Shown one piece after another: positions 16,168 through 25,237 of a stretch of 64,000 bases of DNA. The first letter of the stretch is position 1. Every line of letters begins with the position of its first letter. The stretch is taken from the NCBI RefSeq assembly GCF_900155585.1, contig NZ_LT707415.1, positions 62,001-126,000 of the forward strand. The letters are read 5' to 3'. The translations under genes and the position numbers were made by a program. The notes under the pieces were generated by a model that was not told the DNA's origin, ran no database searches, and was given only the letters and a program-made list of their open reading frames with translations. This stretch comes from Aedoeadaptatus urinae (GTDB lineage: Bacteria > Bacillota > Clostridia > Tissierellales > Peptoniphilaceae).

Positions 16168-16255
16168 AATTTTCCATTCCTCCTTGGCACATTATACTCT
16201 CGCAAGAGATTGCCTTGCAAGAGCTAAAAGCGTGTATAATACTATTGGTGATAGT

Positions 16256-18538
16256 ATGAAAAACCATTGGTCCGTACGAAAACTGGTGGACTTTACTTTG
16301 CGTAGCGGCGACATCGATTCCGGCTTTCTTTCTCATAAGCGGGCACAGGAAGGCATTCGCCTTCATCAAAAATTACAGAAAGACTATCCGCCCACCTTCG
16401 AAACCGAAGTGGAAATCGAAGGCCCCGTGGTCTACGACGGTGGCGAAATTTATTTACAGGGCCGCATCGACGGCTTAGATAGAGACGCCCACCTACTCGA
16501 TGAAATAAAATCCACGGTCTACTCCAAGGAAGCCATCGACGCCCGGCCCGACGAGCTCCACTGGGCCCAGCTCAAGTGCTACGGCTATCTCTACGCCAAG
16601 GCCGAGGGGCTGGATGAGGTGCATCTGCGCCTCACCTACATTCGTATCGAAGACGAAGAGGTCTTTCGCTACGACAAAACCATGTCCTTCGCCGAGCTGG
16701 ACGATTTTATGAAGGAGGTCATGGCGCGGTTTCAGCGCATACAGAAGCGGTTGAAGGATTTCGAAGCCCTCTCCCTTCAATCGGCGCGGGATTTGCAATT
16801 TCCTTACGACGATTTTCGCAAGGGCCAACGGGACATGGCGGTGGCGGTTTATAATATGATCCAGACCGAAGGCACCCTCCTCGTGCAGGCGCCGACGGGC
16901 ATCGGCAAGACCATCGCCACCTTGTTTTCATCGATTAAAGCCATCGGCGAGGGATTAATCGACGGCGTCTTTTACGCCACGGGCCGCTCCACGCAAAAAA
17001 CAGTGGCCGTAGAAACCCTTGCTCTTCTAAGGGAGAAAGGGCTTCGGATTAAAAGCACGGAGCTGGTGGCCAAGGAGAAGGCCTGCCTCAACGACGAGGT
17101 AGTCTGCACTCCCGAGAGCTGCCCCTATGCCAAGGGCCACTACGACCGCCTCATCGACGGCATCGTGGCCATTTACGACGCAGAGGATTTGTTCGACGGG
17201 CCCACCGTGGCCCGCTACGCCGAAAAGCACAGGCTCTGTCCCTTTGAATTTGCCCTGGATCTGAGCAATCTGTCCTCGTTTTTAATCGGCGATTACAATT
17301 ACGTCTTTCATCCGAAAAGCTATTTGGAGCGGCTCATGGAGGATCGGGACCGCTTGAAGCGCACCTGCCTTCTTATGGACGAAGCCCACAATCTCATCGA
17401 CCGGGGGCGCGATATGTATTCCGGCGCCCTTTCCGTCCATGCATTAGAATCCGCGGACTATCCTTCGAAAAAAATCGAGACCTTGGCCCGCGACCTGGCA
17501 GAAAAGCTTTGCGAGCTGACGGCGGTGGAAAATAAAACCTACGACGCCCTGCCCGACGCCTTAACGGATGCCGTAGAGGATTTAATCGATGCCATGGCCG
17601 ACTACCTGGGCCGGCTTCACGTGGAGCCCGAGGAGGATTTTCTCGAGCTGTACTTCCGGCTATTGAATTGGCAAAATCTAAATCTCTATTACGACGAGGA
17701 ACGCTTTACTTTTTTCGTTCCCGAGAAAAACACCCTGGCCCTGATGTGCTTGGATCCTTCCCGGGTGCTTTCCGCGCGACGGGGCCTGTTTCAATCGGCG
17801 GTGTATTTTTCCGCCACTCTATCTCCCATGAACTACCACGCCTACTGCTTAGGTGCCGGCGAGGAGAAAAAGACCATGGCACTGGAGAGCCCCTTCGATC
17901 CCGCTCATCTCCTGGTCCTTCACCCGCCCGGCTTGTCTACCCGATACAAGGACCGTGCCCGCACCTTGGATGAGATCAGCCGCTACCTAAGGGCCTTTTC
18001 CACAACGAAGGAGGGTAATTTCATCCATTTCTTCCCCTCCTACGCCTACAAGGAGCAGGTATATACCGCCTGCGCCCTTTGGGAGGACGAGGGCCACGAT
18101 CAGGCTCGCTTTATGACGGAAGGGGATCGGGCCGCCTACATCGATCGCTTTCGAAGGAAGAAGCCCGTCCACGGCTACGCGGTCATGGGCGGCGCCTTTT
18201 CCGAGGGCGTGGATCTTTCCGGCGACGCCCTCATGGGGGTCAGCATCTTGACCCTCTCTCTCCCCGGCCTATCCCGGGAGCGGGAGCTGATTAAGGATCG
18301 TTTTAATCGACTGGGCAAAGACGGCTACGCCTATGCCTACACCTATCCGGGGCTCACGAAGGTGGTACAGGCCGCCGGGCGCATCATCCGTTCCCACGAG
18401 GACCGGGGCCAGCTCCTTCTCTTAGACGACCGCTACCTGCGCCCCGATATTCGCGCCTTGATTCCCGCCCAATGGCGCGTTGAAATCGTGGCATCGGTTC
18501 GGGACATGGAAGAAAAAATAAAATCATTTTGGAGGTAA
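16256..18538 (+). CDS. XPD/DinG-like superfamily 2 DNA helicase with N-terminal PD-(D/E)XK nuclease-like domain
   Basis: 760 residues, starting at the ATG at 16256; the frame upstream lacks a ribosome site. Residues about 40-165 resemble a Cas4/RecB-type nuclease (LQGRIDGL, LDEIKS, then WAQLKCYGYLYA). Walker A is APTGIGKTIATLF and the DEAH box is LMDEAHNLID. Four cysteines between them (ACLN, VVC, ESCPY, RLCPF) fit the iron-sulfur cluster of Rad3/XPD/DinG helicases. The C-terminal domain has GAFSEGVDLSG and QAAGRIIRS (motifs V and VI). A role in DNA repair is likely. TATAAT at 16235-16240 places the transcript start only about 9 bases before the ATG. It begins a unit with trmL and birA. Confidence 0.9.
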   Translation: MKNHWSVRKLVDFTLRSGDIDSGFLSHKRAQEGIRLHQKLQKDYPPTFETEVEIEGPVVYDGGEIYLQGRIDGLDRDAHLLDEIKSTVYSKEAIDARPDELHWAQLKCYGYLYAKAEGLDEVHLRLTYIRIEDEEVFRYDKTMSFAELDDFMKEVMARFQRIQKRLKDFEALSLQSARDLQFPYDDFRKGQRDMAVAVYNMIQTEGTLLVQAPTGIGKTIATLFSSIKAIGEGLIDGVFYATGRSTQKTVAVETLALLREKGLRIKSTELVAKEKACLNDEVVCTPESCPYAKGHYDRLIDGIVAIYDAEDLFDGPTVARYAEKHRLCPFEFALDLSNLSSFLIGDYNYVFHPKSYLERLMEDRDRLKRTCLLMDEAHNLIDRGRDMYSGALSVHALESADYPSKKIETLARDLAEKLCELTAVENKTYDALPDALTDAVEDLIDAMADYLGRLHVEPEEDFLELYFRLLNWQNLNLYYDEERFTFFVPEKNTLALMCLDPSRVLSARRGLFQSAVYFSATLSPMNYHAYCLGAGEEKKTMALESPFDPAHLLVLHPPGLSTRYKDRARTLDEISRYLRAFSTTKEGNFIHFFPSYAYKEQVYTACALWEDEGHDQARFMTEGDRAAYIDRFRRKKPVHGYAVMGGAFSEGVDLSGDALMGVSILTLSLPGLSRERELIKDRFNRLGKDGYAYAYTYPGLTKVVQAAGRIIRSHEDRGQLLLLDDRYLRPDIRALIPAQWRVEIVASVRDMEEKIKSFWR

Positions 18539-18540
18539 GT

Positions 18541-19008
18541 ATGACCCTGCATATCTGTTTAGTAGAACCTGAAATTCCCCACAACACCGGTGCCGTCGCC
18601 CGCAGCTGCGGTCTGACGAAAAGCGTCCTGCACCTGGTGCGTCCCCTGGGCTTTTCCGTAGACGACAAGCATTTGAAGCGCTGCGGTCTCGATTATTGGC
18701 ACCTGGTGGACATTCGCTACCACGACAGCATCGAGGAGGTGATGGAGGAATACAAGGACCACCGCTTCTTCTTTGCATCGACAAAGGCCCACAAGCGCTA
18801 CAGCGACATCGAATTTCAAGACGGAGACTTCTTGGTCTTCGGCAAGGAAACCAAGGGACTGCCCGAGCCGTTATTGAAGGCTCACGACGAAACGGCCATT
18901 CGCATTCCCATGCTGAAGGATTTCGGCCGCAGCTTAAATCTTTCCGTCTCCGTCAACATTATTCTCTTCGAAGCCCTGCGGCAATTGGATTATCCGGGGA
19001 TGGCATAA
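18541..19008 (+). CDS. trmL: tRNA (cytidine/uridine-34-2'-O)-methyltransferase TrmL (SPOUT family)
   Basis: 155 residues, the normal TrmL size. The SPOUT trefoil-knot motifs are visible: NTGAVARSC near the N-terminus, VFGKETKGLP in the SAM-binding knot, and RSLNLSVSVNIILFEALRQ at the C-terminus. The enzyme methylates the wobble 2'-hydroxyl of certain leucine tRNAs. GGAGGT, which lies inside the last codons of the helicase gene, precedes the ATG at 18541. Its stop overlaps the birA start by one base. Confidence 0.93.
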   Translation: MTLHICLVEPEIPHNTGAVARSCGLTKSVLHLVRPLGFSVDDKHLKRCGLDYWHLVDIRYHDSIEEVMEEYKDHRFFFASTKAHKRYSDIEFQDGDFLVFGKETKGLPEPLLKAHDETAIRIPMLKDFGRSLNLSVSVNIILFEALRQLDYPGMA

Positions 19009-19958
19009 TGAAAAGCAAGGACTATATTTTAAAGGCGCTGAAGGAAGCCGACGACTACCTTTCCGGAGAAGAGCTGGCGGGAGAATTAGCCATTTCCCGC
19101 GCCGCCGTGTGGCAAGCCATTAAGGCTCTGCGAAAGGAAGGCCACCACATCGACGCCGTCACCAATCGCGGCTACCGTTTAAACGAGGGCTACGAAGCGC
19201 TGAACGAGGATGTGATGAGGAGCCGCCTTGCTCCCGAGTTAAATCGCGTCGCCGTTCTGATTCGAAACAGTGTGGATTCTACCAACGACGCCCTTTTCCG
19301 CGAAGACGCCGCCGCACCTCTTCCCTCCTTTTCCTTTATGGCGGCGGAAGAGCAAACCGCAGGCAAGGGCCGTGTGGGAAAGTCCTTCCACTCCCCCTTC
19401 GGCACGGGCCTATACTTTTCCACCATTCTTCACGGTGAGGACGTAGCCGATCCCGCCGTCCTCACCATGGCCGCCGCCGTAGCCTGCAAGGAAGCCCTCT
19501 TGATTCAGACCGACGAGGACGTAAGGATCAAATGGGTCAACGATTTGTATTTGGACCACAAAAAAATCGCCGGCATCTTAACGGAAGCGGACTTTTCTCG
19601 TGGCCATGCCCGCTACGTCATCGGCATGGGCATTAACACTGCCACGGCAGATGCCGTCTTTAAAAAGCATACCCTGGCCGCGGCCGGCTCCCTCCATGAG
19701 CACGTCTTTAGAAATCAGCTGGCGGCGGATATTATGAACCGCCTCTTCGCCCTTCTCCACGGCCCGGCTCGCGTCATTCTCGATTCCTATCGCAAATACA
19801 ATCTCACCATCGGAAAGACCGTGCGCTTCGCCAAAGGCGATATCGAATACACCGGACGGGCCGCGGCCATCGACGACCACGGCTCTCTTATCGTGAAAGC
19901 GGGCGGCGAAACTGTCGTTCTTTCCGCCGGCTCCATTTCCATCGAAGGCGATTGGTAA
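19008..19958 (+). CDS. birA: Bifunctional biotin operon repressor / biotin-protein ligase
   Basis: 316 residues. An N-terminal winged helix (about 1-65, with GEELAGELAISRAAVWQAIKA) marks the repressor-type BirA. The ligase domain has the adenylate-binding loop TAGKGRVGKSFHSP and the WVNDLYLDHKKIAGIL motif with the catalytic Lys. A small SH3-like C-terminal domain ends the protein. It attaches biotin to carboxylase subunits and, when loaded with biotinyl-AMP, represses biotin genes. The ATG overlaps the trmL stop (TAATG), implying coupled translation. Confidence 0.95.
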   Translation: MKSKDYILKALKEADDYLSGEELAGELAISRAAVWQAIKALRKEGHHIDAVTNRGYRLNEGYEALNEDVMRSRLAPELNRVAVLIRNSVDSTNDALFREDAAAPLPSFSFMAAEEQTAGKGRVGKSFHSPFGTGLYFSTILHGEDVADPAVLTMAAAVACKEALLIQTDEDVRIKWVNDLYLDHKKIAGILTEADFSRGHARYVIGMGINTATADAVFKKHTLAAAGSLHEHVFRNQLAADIMNRLFALLHGPARVILDSYRKYNLTIGKTVRFAKGDIEYTGRAAAIDDHGSLIVKAGGETVVLSAGSISIEGDW

Positions 19959-19981
19959 TCTTACAAAGTTCATACTTTCTC

Positions 19982-20010
19982 TTGACAAAAAACGGATTCG
20001 GCCGTATAAT
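19982..20010 (+). promoter_or_regulatory. Strong promoter for tRNA-Ser and probably SRP RNA
   Basis: Perfect TTGACA (19982-19987) and TATAAT (20005-20010) with a 17-base spacer, about 18 bases before the tRNA. Confidence 0.9.
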
Positions 20011-20028
20011 TTTATACTGTAATCCAAT

Positions 20029-20120
20029 GGAGAGATGGTTGAGTTGGTTTAAGGCGCTCGCCTGGAAAGCGGGTATACGTTTATAGCGTATCGGGGGTTC
20101 GAATCCCCCTCTCTCCGCCA
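20029..20120 (+). tRNA. tRNA-Ser (anticodon GGA)
   Basis: A 92-base class II tRNA. The acceptor GGAGAGA pairs with TCTCTCC; the anticodon stem-loop reads CGCCTGGAAAGCG with GGA in position. A long variable arm (GGTATACG...CGTATC) is typical of serine tRNA, the T-loop is GGGGGTTCGAATCCCCC, and CCA is encoded. Confidence 0.97.
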
Positions 20121-20130
20121 GGAAAAGTTT

Positions 20131-20397
20131 GCCATGCTAGATGGGGAGTTAGCGGCACCCTGTAACTTGTAATCCGCTACAACAAGATTGAATCCCCGAT
20201 CCAGCGCATTTTTTTTGCGGTCTGCCCGGAAAAAGTGATGTTGATGAGTGGGTCCTACGCAATAAGCCCTTGTGAACCGTGTCAGATCTTGACGGAAGCA
20301 GCACTAAGCAAGTTCGCTTATGTGACGTAGACTCGCCTACTCTGAGTTAACTCTTTCGGTAACGCGTGGAAAAAATGTGCAAAGTCGGGTGCATGGC
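20131..20397 (+). ncRNA. ffs: Signal recognition particle RNA, long Gram-positive type
   Basis: About 267 bases. The 5' end GCCATGCTAGATGGGGAG and the 3' GTGCATGGC close the molecule. GGAGTTAGCGG...CCGCTACAAC matches the Alu-type domain of Bacillus/Clostridium SRP RNA. The Ffh-binding helix 8 is seen as GTCAGATCTTGACGGAAGCAG near 20280-20300. With Ffh it forms the particle that targets nascent membrane proteins to FtsY. It lies 10 bases after the tRNA-Ser, which suggests processing from a joint transcript. Ends are estimated from pairing. Confidence 0.93.
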
Positions 20398-20404
20398 TAC
20401 ATAC

Positions 20405-20433
20405 AAAGAGCGGCTCTTCGGAGCCGCTTTTTT
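20405..20433 (+). terminator. Terminator after SRP RNA
   Basis: GCGGCTC, a TTCG tetraloop and GAGCCGC, followed by TTTTTT. Confidence 0.92.
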
Positions 20434-20435
20434 AT

Positions 20436-20765
20436 TGGCTCTATAATATCCATTGGGGAGTAACCTCCTCAATGGATGTTTTTATGCAAAAATATAGCAC
20501 TTGTTTTCCCTATCGCCTAAAATTAAATCACCACAATAAAATAAAGGAGGTCAAACAAGTGCAAAACAACATTACCACATTACTTTTAGGAATCCAAGAT
20601 GTCGAGGTCACCGGTGTCTCAGAAGAAGGACGTCCGATTACCAATGACTGTAAGTCCGTTCATGATCGGGTTTATCCGCACTGCGGCTCGCCCCACGCAT
20701 GGATCCACGATCACCGGGGACAATTGCTTGGGATGCTCAGATGCGACGTAAGCATGTGCTTCTTC
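20436..20765 (+). pseudogene. ISL3-family transposase fragment at the left edge of the AT-rich island
   Basis: AAAGGAGGT precedes a GTG at 20559, and the next codons read MQNNITTLLLGIQDVEV, the usual beginning of ISL3 transposases. A degenerate zinc-ribbon part follows (VYPHCGSPHAWIHDHRG) and the frame then breaks off at the ecfA end near 20765. The catalytic part is gone. A 13-pair imperfect hairpin at 20448-20477 (ATCCATTG arms) precedes it and could be an element end or a second terminator. This marks an insertion or recombination scar where GC content drops sharply. Confidence 0.7.
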
Positions 20766-22172
20766 TCATCCAGAAGACACGTTATGCTTCTTAAGCTTTA
20801 CAAGTCTATCACAAACTGACTCTAAAAACTCAACATCATGGGATATTATTAAAATCAACTTATCTTCTTCCTTTACTTTCTTTATGTTTTTAGCTGCTAT
20901 TTTCATATTTCTATAGTCCAGTCCACTGGTTGGCTCATCGAAAAATAGAATTTTCTTATCTGATAGTAAAGCGGATAAGATAATTACTCGCTGTTTTTGT
21001 CCTCCCGATAAAGTGTGAGGATTCCTATCACTGATATTTTTTAACTCCATATCTTTTAGCCAAGTATCTAAAACATGATCATCTTTAATGGTTGATGTTA
21101 ATACTATTTCATCTTTAACACTGTCCGTGAATAACTGACAGTTCACTTCCTGCATTATAAGCAAACTTTCATTTAACCTGCTTCTTATATTGAAATTCTC
21201 ATCCTTTTTTAAAATTTTCCCTTTATTTGCTTTGTATAAGCCACATATGATTTTTGCTAAAGTAGACTTTCCAATTCCATTTTCTCCAACAATCCCAATA
21301 ATATTCCCATAGCAAAATTTAAGATCCTCAATGGACAAAATTATTTTGGTATTTCTTTTGAATATCAGATTTTTTAACTCTAATAAAGTCCCTTTATTTG
21401 AAATTTCAAAATCATCAAATCCTTCAATAGCTTTATAATCAGAATGCCTAAGTCCTGTTCTCATTCGTTCATCTTCACTTAGATTTTCAATTTCGTCCAT
21501 ACTATATTGTCTGATGATTTTTCCATCCTCTAAGTATATTGCTCTATCAACAATGTCTTTTAAATACCACAACCTGTGTTCTGCAATAATAATAGTTTTT
21601 CCTAAAGATTTAAGCTTTTTTATTGTAAGCGATAGTTCTTTCATTGACTTTATGTCTAAGCTTGAAGATGGTTCATCAAGAATAAATATCTCAGGGTTTA
21701 ATGCGTAAATACTTGCTATAGCAATCTTCTGCTTTTCTCCTCCGGAAAGATTGAATATATTTTTATTCATCAAGTTTTCAAGATGAAGCTCTTTTCCAAC
21801 TTCTTCAATCCTTTTGTTAATTACTTCTCTTTCTATGCCGTAATTTTCTAAACCAAAAGCGATTTCATCGGTTGTATTGGTTGTATAAAATTGTGTTTTA
21901 GGATTTTGAAAAACCGAACCTACATTCTTAGATAATTTATAAATTGGTGTGGTAAATGTATTCATACCATTGACCATAACGCTGCCAGAAATGTCTCCAT
22001 CATAAAACTCAGGTATTATACCGTTCATAAGCTTTAAGAGAGTCGACTTTCCACAACCACTCCTACCACATAGAAGAATGCATTCTCCTTTTTTTATATT
22101 CAAATTAATTCCTTTTAATGAGTAATTAGCTCCTCCCTTGTATTTAAAACTTAATTCTCTAATTTCAATCAT
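20766..22172 (-). CDS. Double ECF-type ABC ATPase (two ATP-binding domains in one chain)
   Basis: 468 residues with two complete nucleotide-binding domains. The first has GRSGCGKST, a FNLSGGEKQ signature and FILDEPSSSLD; the second has GENGIGKST, TLSGGQKQR and LFFDEPTSGLD. This replaces the separate EcfA1 and EcfA2 of most ECF transporters. The start overlaps the EcfT stop as ATGA at 22172-22169. It powers the S component and EcfT encoded just upstream. Codons are AT-rich, unlike the flanking core genes, in agreement with transfer. Its 3' end abuts a transposase fragment. Confidence 0.92.
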   Translation of the reverse strand: MIEIRELSFKYKGGANYSLKGINLNIKKGECILLCGRSGCGKSTLLKLMNGIIPEFYDGDISGSVMVNGMNTFTTPIYKLSKNVGSVFQNPKTQFYTTNTTDEIAFGLENYGIEREVINKRIEEVGKELHLENLMNKNIFNLSGGEKQKIAIASIYALNPEIFILDEPSSSLDIKSMKELSLTIKKLKSLGKTIIIAEHRLWYLKDIVDRAIYLEDGKIIRQYSMDEIENLSEDERMRTGLRHSDYKAIEGFDDFEISNKGTLLELKNLIFKRNTKIILSIEDLKFCYGNIIGIVGENGIGKSTLAKIICGLYKANKGKILKKDENFNIRSRLNESLLIMQEVNCQLFTDSVKDEIVLTSTIKDDHVLDTWLKDMELKNISDRNPHTLSGGQKQRVIILSALLSDKKILFFDEPTSGLDYRNMKIAAKNIKKVKEEDKLILIISHDVEFLESVCDRLVKLKKHNVSSG

Positions 22173-22897
22173 AAGTCCCACCCTGATACTTTCATAAATA
22201 TTACTATTGATAAAATTAAAATCATAAGAATTAGAGCACCAATATCATTTTTTCTAAACTTAATTAGGTGTCTACTTGTTTTGTTAACAGGAGCATCGAG
22301 TCCCCTTATAATGGCTGATTGAGAGAGCTCATCCCCAATTTCTATCACACTTACGAACAATGGCACAAAAAAATATTCCATAATTAATGTTGGTTTCCTT
22401 ATTAAATTTATTAAGTTAAAATTAATTCCTCGAGTTTTCATCGCCATATTTATATGGCTCCATTCGTCTTTAATAGTAGGCAAACATCTAAATATTACAG
22501 AAATCATTATGAGCGAGTCTTTTGAAAGTTTTAATTTTTGTAAAGTTGCCACTGCACTGGAAACAGATGTTGAATTTAAAATCCATTTGCCCACGATAAT
22601 ACATGGCAGAAATTTTCTTCCAATTGCTAAGATAAATAAAATTAAATTCAAAAGAAAATTCACATTAAAATAGGCTAAAGATTTTTCCAATACTACACTT
22701 ATTACAAAAAATAAAATATACCTTATAGCGGATTTTTTATAACCATCGCTAATAATAATGACAAGGAAAAATAATGTAATAAGGCTTTGATAGTTCCAAT
22801 CAAACCCTAAAAAAATTAAAATGTTCGCACCTATAAGTAAGATAAGTTTTGTTCTGAGGTCATATTTTGACCCCAGAACAAACTTTGAATTTTCCAT
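22169..22897 (-). CDS. EcfT-type transmembrane component of an ECF transporter
   Basis: 242 residues with about five hydrophobic segments in the N-terminal two thirds. Coupling-helix features are present: the A-R-G type motif appears as MAMKTRGINF and SAIIRGLDAP, which dock on the two ATPase domains. It starts at the ATG overlapping the S-component stop (TAATG) and ends overlapping the ATPase gene. It would link the substrate-specific subunit to ATP hydrolysis. Base composition is AT-rich as in the rest of the island. Confidence 0.9.
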   Translation of the reverse strand: MENSKFVLGSKYDLRTKLILLIGANILIFLGFDWNYQSLITLFFLVIIISDGYKKSAIRYILFFVISVVLEKSLAYFNVNFLLNLILFILAIGRKFLPCIIVGKWILNSTSVSSAVATLQKLKLSKDSLIMISVIFRCLPTIKDEWSHINMAMKTRGINFNLINLIRKPTLIMEYFFVPLFVSVIEIGDELSQSAIIRGLDAPVNKTSRHLIKFRKNDIGALILMILILSIVIFMKVSGWDL

Positions 22898-23487
22898 TAT
22901 AAAACTCCTGCGGATTCCAACTTTTTATTTAGTATTTTCTTTGTAAAATAAGAACCAATCAAAGAGAATATAAATGTTCCTATAATCATAACTGGTAACA
23001 TCCATATTGGTGTCCATGCTCTTACTGTGTTACAAAAGCTTTGATCTAAGCCACCTTTTATTACACTTTCAAAAAATGCTTCTCTCATAACCCAAATTGG
23101 TAAGAATCCTCCAAATAAGTTTAGAGAAAAAAACATATGACTAATTGTATTTTTCTTAAAGTCTGTATAATTTCCACCTTTTGCTATGAACATAGCAATT
23201 ATTCCGGCAGGCACTGCCACTAATGGCGCAATTGGAATATGTCCAGTTGCAACTAATAAAATACTTGGTAAGATAGCTGCGATTACAATAGCAGTAGCTG
23301 ACTTTGTCTTTGCAAGAAGCATATGATAGGTTGGTGCAGCAAGTAGTGCTACAAGCATAGGCATTAGTAAAAATAAAACAGGAACAGGCATTGATATTGC
23401 CCCAATTACTAAATATGTTACAAAGTAAAGTGCAATTAAAACACCGGCTGTAACTGCGTTTTTTGATGATTTCTTTTGTGTTTTCAT
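22897..23487 (-). CDS. MptD/Trep_Strep-family ECF transporter S component
   Basis: 196 residues and about six membrane segments (TAGVLIALYFVTYLVIGAIS, VLFLLMPMLVALLAAPTY, ILLVATGHIPIAPLVAVPAG, PIWMLPVMIIGTFIFSLIG). Length and pattern fit the Trep_Strep integral membrane family, which I believe is treated as MptD-type ECF S components. The family's ligand has not been settled to my knowledge. AGGAGG precedes the ATG at 23487. Position between the exporter-fold ABC genes and EcfT makes it the likely substrate-specific subunit of the module. Confidence 0.82.
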   Translation of the reverse strand: MKTQKKSSKNAVTAGVLIALYFVTYLVIGAISMPVPVLFLLMPMLVALLAAPTYHMLLAKTKSATAIVIAAILPSILLVATGHIPIAPLVAVPAGIIAMFIAKGGNYTDFKKNTISHMFFSLNLFGGFLPIWVMREAFFESVIKGGLDQSFCNTVRAWTPIWMLPVMIIGTFIFSLIGSYFTKKILNKKLESAGVL

Positions 23488-23512
23488 AAGTTTCCTCCTT
23501 TAAAATTGATTG

Positions 23513-25237
23513 TTACTGTACAATCTTCCATTCTTTAGACTTTTCTTGATAATTCCATAAGTCTTTATATAGTCCTTCATTTTTAATAAGTTCTTCATGC
23601 TTCCCAACTTCCTCTACCTTTCCTTTGTTTAAAACAACAATTTTATCAGCTCCCATTACGCTCCTTAATTTATGAGCTACAACCACAACTGTTTTATTTT
23701 TAATTAAATTTGATATTGCTTCTTGTATAATAAGTTCATTTTCAGGATCAAGGGATGATGTTGCTTCATCAAGTAGTATTATTGGGGCGTTTTTTAATAT
23801 TGCTCTCGCTATTGATATTCTTTGTTTCTCACCTCCAGACAGAGTCGCACCTCCTTGTCCAATCATAGTGTCAAATCCATCATCTTTATTGACTATAAAG
23901 TCATAAGCTCCTGCCATTTTTGCAGCATTCATGATTTCATCTTTACTTGCATTTTCATTACCAAATTTTATGTTGTTATAAATTGTGTCTTTAAAAAGAT
24001 ACACATCTTGAAAAACAACAGAGAATTTATCCATTAATTTATCAGGGTCGGCTGTTAGCAAATCTACCCCACCAATTTTAATTGTCCCTTCATTAGGATC
24101 ATAAAATCTGGAAATTAATTTAATTAGTGTAGATTTTCCAGAGCCAGAGTAACCAACAAAAGCAGTTAATTCGTTTTCATTAATGTCTAATGAAACATTA
24201 TCGATAACCTTAGATTCCTTGTAAGAAAATGAAACATCACAGATTTCAATTTTGTTACTTTCGTTTACACCGGAATTTCCTGACATAGGTTTAGCGTTAA
24301 GTAAATTTATGATTCTCTCTCCTGAAACTGATGCCATTTGTAGACCTGTATAATTTACAAGTGCAAGCTCCAAGGGATCAAAAATCCTTGTACCTACAAA
24401 TAAGAACATTAAAAATGTATCAATTTCCAAAGATCCATTTATAAATAAATAGGAACCAACTAAACTCATCAAAGGAAGTCCTATTCTTAAAATCATACTT
24501 GCTATAGTAGTTAATGAACCAACCCCTTTCTCACTCTTAATATTTGCATTTCTTGAGTTTTCTATATCTTCTTCAAGTTTTGTTAATGTATCATCTAAGC
24601 TGTTATAAGCTTTTAGAGTCTTAATGGCATCCAAATATTCATTTATATCTTCTTCCTCTTTTATCCTAATTTTCTTTGTTTTCAAATAAATTTTTTTCTG
24701 AAAGTTTTGCATGAGTGTAAGAAGTAGAACAGAAATAGGTAGTCCAATAAGAGTTGCTATTCCCATTTTTACATTAATTATCAAAAATAATATTGAGCAA
24801 AGAACCGCTACACATATACCACTGAAAAATTGAGGTAATTGGTGAGTTACTGCCGTTTCAACTTTGAAAAAATCATTCATTAATGTATCTAAGATCTCTG
24901 CTGAACTTTTCCCTGAAATATAACCTATTGGCAGTTTTCTTATGTGGTCTGCAAGCTCTATTCTTCCATCTGCACTTGTCTTGTATCCAAGTTCATAGGT
25001 ATATTTTGTTGCTAAATTTTCCAATAAGAATGTTATTAAGAAAAATACTGCCATTATCCCAAAATACTTCCATAAAAGGCTCGTATCTATACTATCTGCA
25101 CCTCTATTTAAAAATAGTGTTTCTACAATTTTCGCCAAAGCAATAAATGGTATAAGGTTGGAAATAGATGCCAAAACATTTAAAATAATTGATTTTCTTA
25201 TATTATTTATCTTTCCTAATGTAATATTTCTTATCAT
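23513..25237 (-). CDS. ABC half-transporter (exporter fold), second subunit
   Basis: 574 residues: a six-helix membrane domain (about 1-300) fused to an ATPase domain with Walker A GYSGSGKST, signature LSGGEKQR, Walker B IILLDEATSSLD and H-loop VAHKL. The ATG overlaps the stop of the partner gene (ATGA), so the two probably form a heterodimer. The exporter fold is used both for efflux (LmrCD-like) and, in YbtPQ and IrtAB, for iron-siderophore import. The ECF genes next to it favour uptake, which is inference. Codon use is AT-rich. Confidence 0.88.
   Translation of the reverse strand: MIRNITLGKINNIRKSIILNVLASISNLIPFIALAKIVETLFLNRGADSIDTSLLWKYFGIMAVFFLITFLLENLATKYTYELGYKTSADGRIELADHIRKLPIGYISGKSSAEILDTLMNDFFKVETAVTHQLPQFFSGICVAVLCSILFLIINVKMGIATLIGLPISVLLLTLMQNFQKKIYLKTKKIRIKEEEDINEYLDAIKTLKAYNSLDDTLTKLEEDIENSRNANIKSEKGVGSLTTIASMILRIGLPLMSLVGSYLFINGSLEIDTFLMFLFVGTRIFDPLELALVNYTGLQMASVSGERIINLLNAKPMSGNSGVNESNKIEICDVSFSYKESKVIDNVSLDINENELTAFVGYSGSGKSTLIKLISRFYDPNEGTIKIGGVDLLTADPDKLMDKFSVVFQDVYLFKDTIYNNIKFGNENASKDEIMNAAKMAGAYDFIVNKDDGFDTMIGQGGATLSGGEKQRISIARAILKNAPIILLDEATSSLDPENELIIQEAISNLIKNKTVVVVAHKLRSVMGADKIVVLNKGKVEEVGKHEELIKNEGLYKDLWNYQEKSKEWKIVQ

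Noticed and set aside
16031-16255. Upstream extension of the helicase frame
   Set aside because: It would overlap the divergent aldolase gene, lacks a ribosome site and the translation is not conserved-looking.
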